Origin: Opitutia bacterium
Lineage (GTDB): Bacteria > Verrucomicrobiota > Verrucomicrobiia > Opitutales > Opitutaceae
NCBI GenBank assembly: GCA_947474365.1
Contig: CANJIU010000067.1
Coordinates: 1-52,881 of the forward strand
Direction of reading: 5' to 3'
Length of the DNA stretch: 52,881 bases
Shown here: in pieces, positions 52,632-52,881 of the stretch
How positions within the stretch are numbered: the first letter of the stretch is position 1
How the letters are laid out: each line of letters starts with the position of its first letter
The notes under the pieces: model-generated
Told to the model about the DNA's origin: nothing
Database searches by the model: none
The model's input: only the letters and a program-made list of their open reading frames with translations
Program-made: the position numbers and the translations under genes

Positions 52632-52881
52632 TCAATTCGAAGAACGACTTGATATAAGGAGTTCACTAAAACATTGAGCAGGGGACTTCCAACCGAGGAT
52701 TTTGCGGGGACGCTCGTTGAGCATTTCCTGATGGGCGCTGAGTTGCTGGTAAGAAACCAGCGACAGGTCGGTGCCCTTGGGCAGGTAGTGGCGGATGCGA
52801 CCATTCTGGCTTTCGCAGGTGCCCCGCTCCCAAGGACTGTGCGGGTGACAGAAGAAGACCTGCAGCTTGAGGTCGGCCGCG
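52632..52881 (-). CDS. IS30-family transposase, 5' end outside window
   Basis: The last 82 residues of an IS30-type DDE transposase: QVFFCHPHSPWERGTCESQ, NGRIRHYLPKGTDLSLVSYQ, MLNERPRKILGWKSPAQCF. The Glu of CESQNG is the last catalytic acid. The gene is on the minus strand with its stop at 52632-52634 and continues past 52881, so it may be complete beyond the window. The residues after ERPRKILGWKSPAQCF are slightly longer than usual. Confidence 0.82.
   Translation of the reverse strand, partial: AADLKLQVFFCHPHSPWERGTCESQNGRIRHYLPKGTDLSLVSYQQLSAHQEMLNERPRKILGWKSPAQCFSELLISSRSSN

Overview
The window looks like a chromosomal segment of a high-GC Verrucomicrobiota, most likely an Opitutales/Opitutaceae-type bacterium. 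The reasons are the protein families: formylglycine sulfatases in series, large TonB-dependent receptors without SusD partners, PVC-type heme-binding CxxCH proteins, the DUF1552 and DUF1592/1588/1587 pair, twin-arginine Gfo/Idh/MocA oxidoreductases, NIPSNAP and DUF6807 proteins. This taxonomic call is inference from gene content. Every gene from position 183 to 50471 lies on the minus strand; only the last 2 kb carries plus-strand genes.

Region 1 (183-27442) is a sulfated-polysaccharide or pectin-like glycan utilisation locus. Read in transcription order (high to low coordinates) it has a BNR/sialidase-like secreted protein, two TonB-dependent receptors, a GntR-type regulator with a LacI-like sensor domain, and a third TonB-dependent receptor. 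These are followed by a 3-hydroxyisobutyrate dehydrogenase-like enzyme, an MFS transporter, a PVC-type cytochrome/propeller protein, an amidohydrolase, a Gfo/Idh/MocA oxidoreductase, a DUF6807 (PmoA-like) protein, a pectate-lyase-like protein and four sulfatases. Many junctions are 1-4 base overlaps, so the lower 16 kb is probably translated as one unit. A shared inverted repeat, CTTGT-N11-ACAAG, lies upstream of the sialidase-like gene, of the first receptor and (after the regulator) of the third receptor; it is a good candidate operator for the GntR-type protein.

Region 2 (27780-43417) is mixed. It holds an L,D-transpeptidase, the GTPase EngB, an MFS transporter, an HEFGH membrane metalloprotease-like protein, a double NIPSNAP protein, a mannonate dehydratase-like protein, a DTW-domain tRNA modification enzyme and a lipoprotein. 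It continues with a sugar-oxidation set (Gfo/Idh/MocA protein, gluconate 2-dehydrogenase subunit 3-like protein, GMC oxidoreductase), a cysteine-cluster protein and a DUF1592/DUF1552 pair. Its intergenic gaps carry copies of a palindromic REP-like sequence.

Region 3 (43740-52881) is accessory. A NylB/beta-lactamase-like hydrolase gene is bracketed by two approximately 120 bp REPIN-like elements. A visibly lower-GC block (about 45400-50500) encodes a TerY-P-type signalling module: a DUF4236 protein, a von Willebrand A protein, a PP2C phosphatase and a 1096-residue protein kinase with HhH and PEGA domains. Beyond it lie a truncated radical-SAM-like remnant, a penicillin acylase gene cut by a RAYT (Y1) transposase unit with perfect 24-base inverted ends, an IS5-type transposase remnant and an incomplete IS30-family transposase.

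No rRNA, tRNA, CRISPR array or riboswitch was recognised. Functions come from motif and family recognition by eye; no database search was run.
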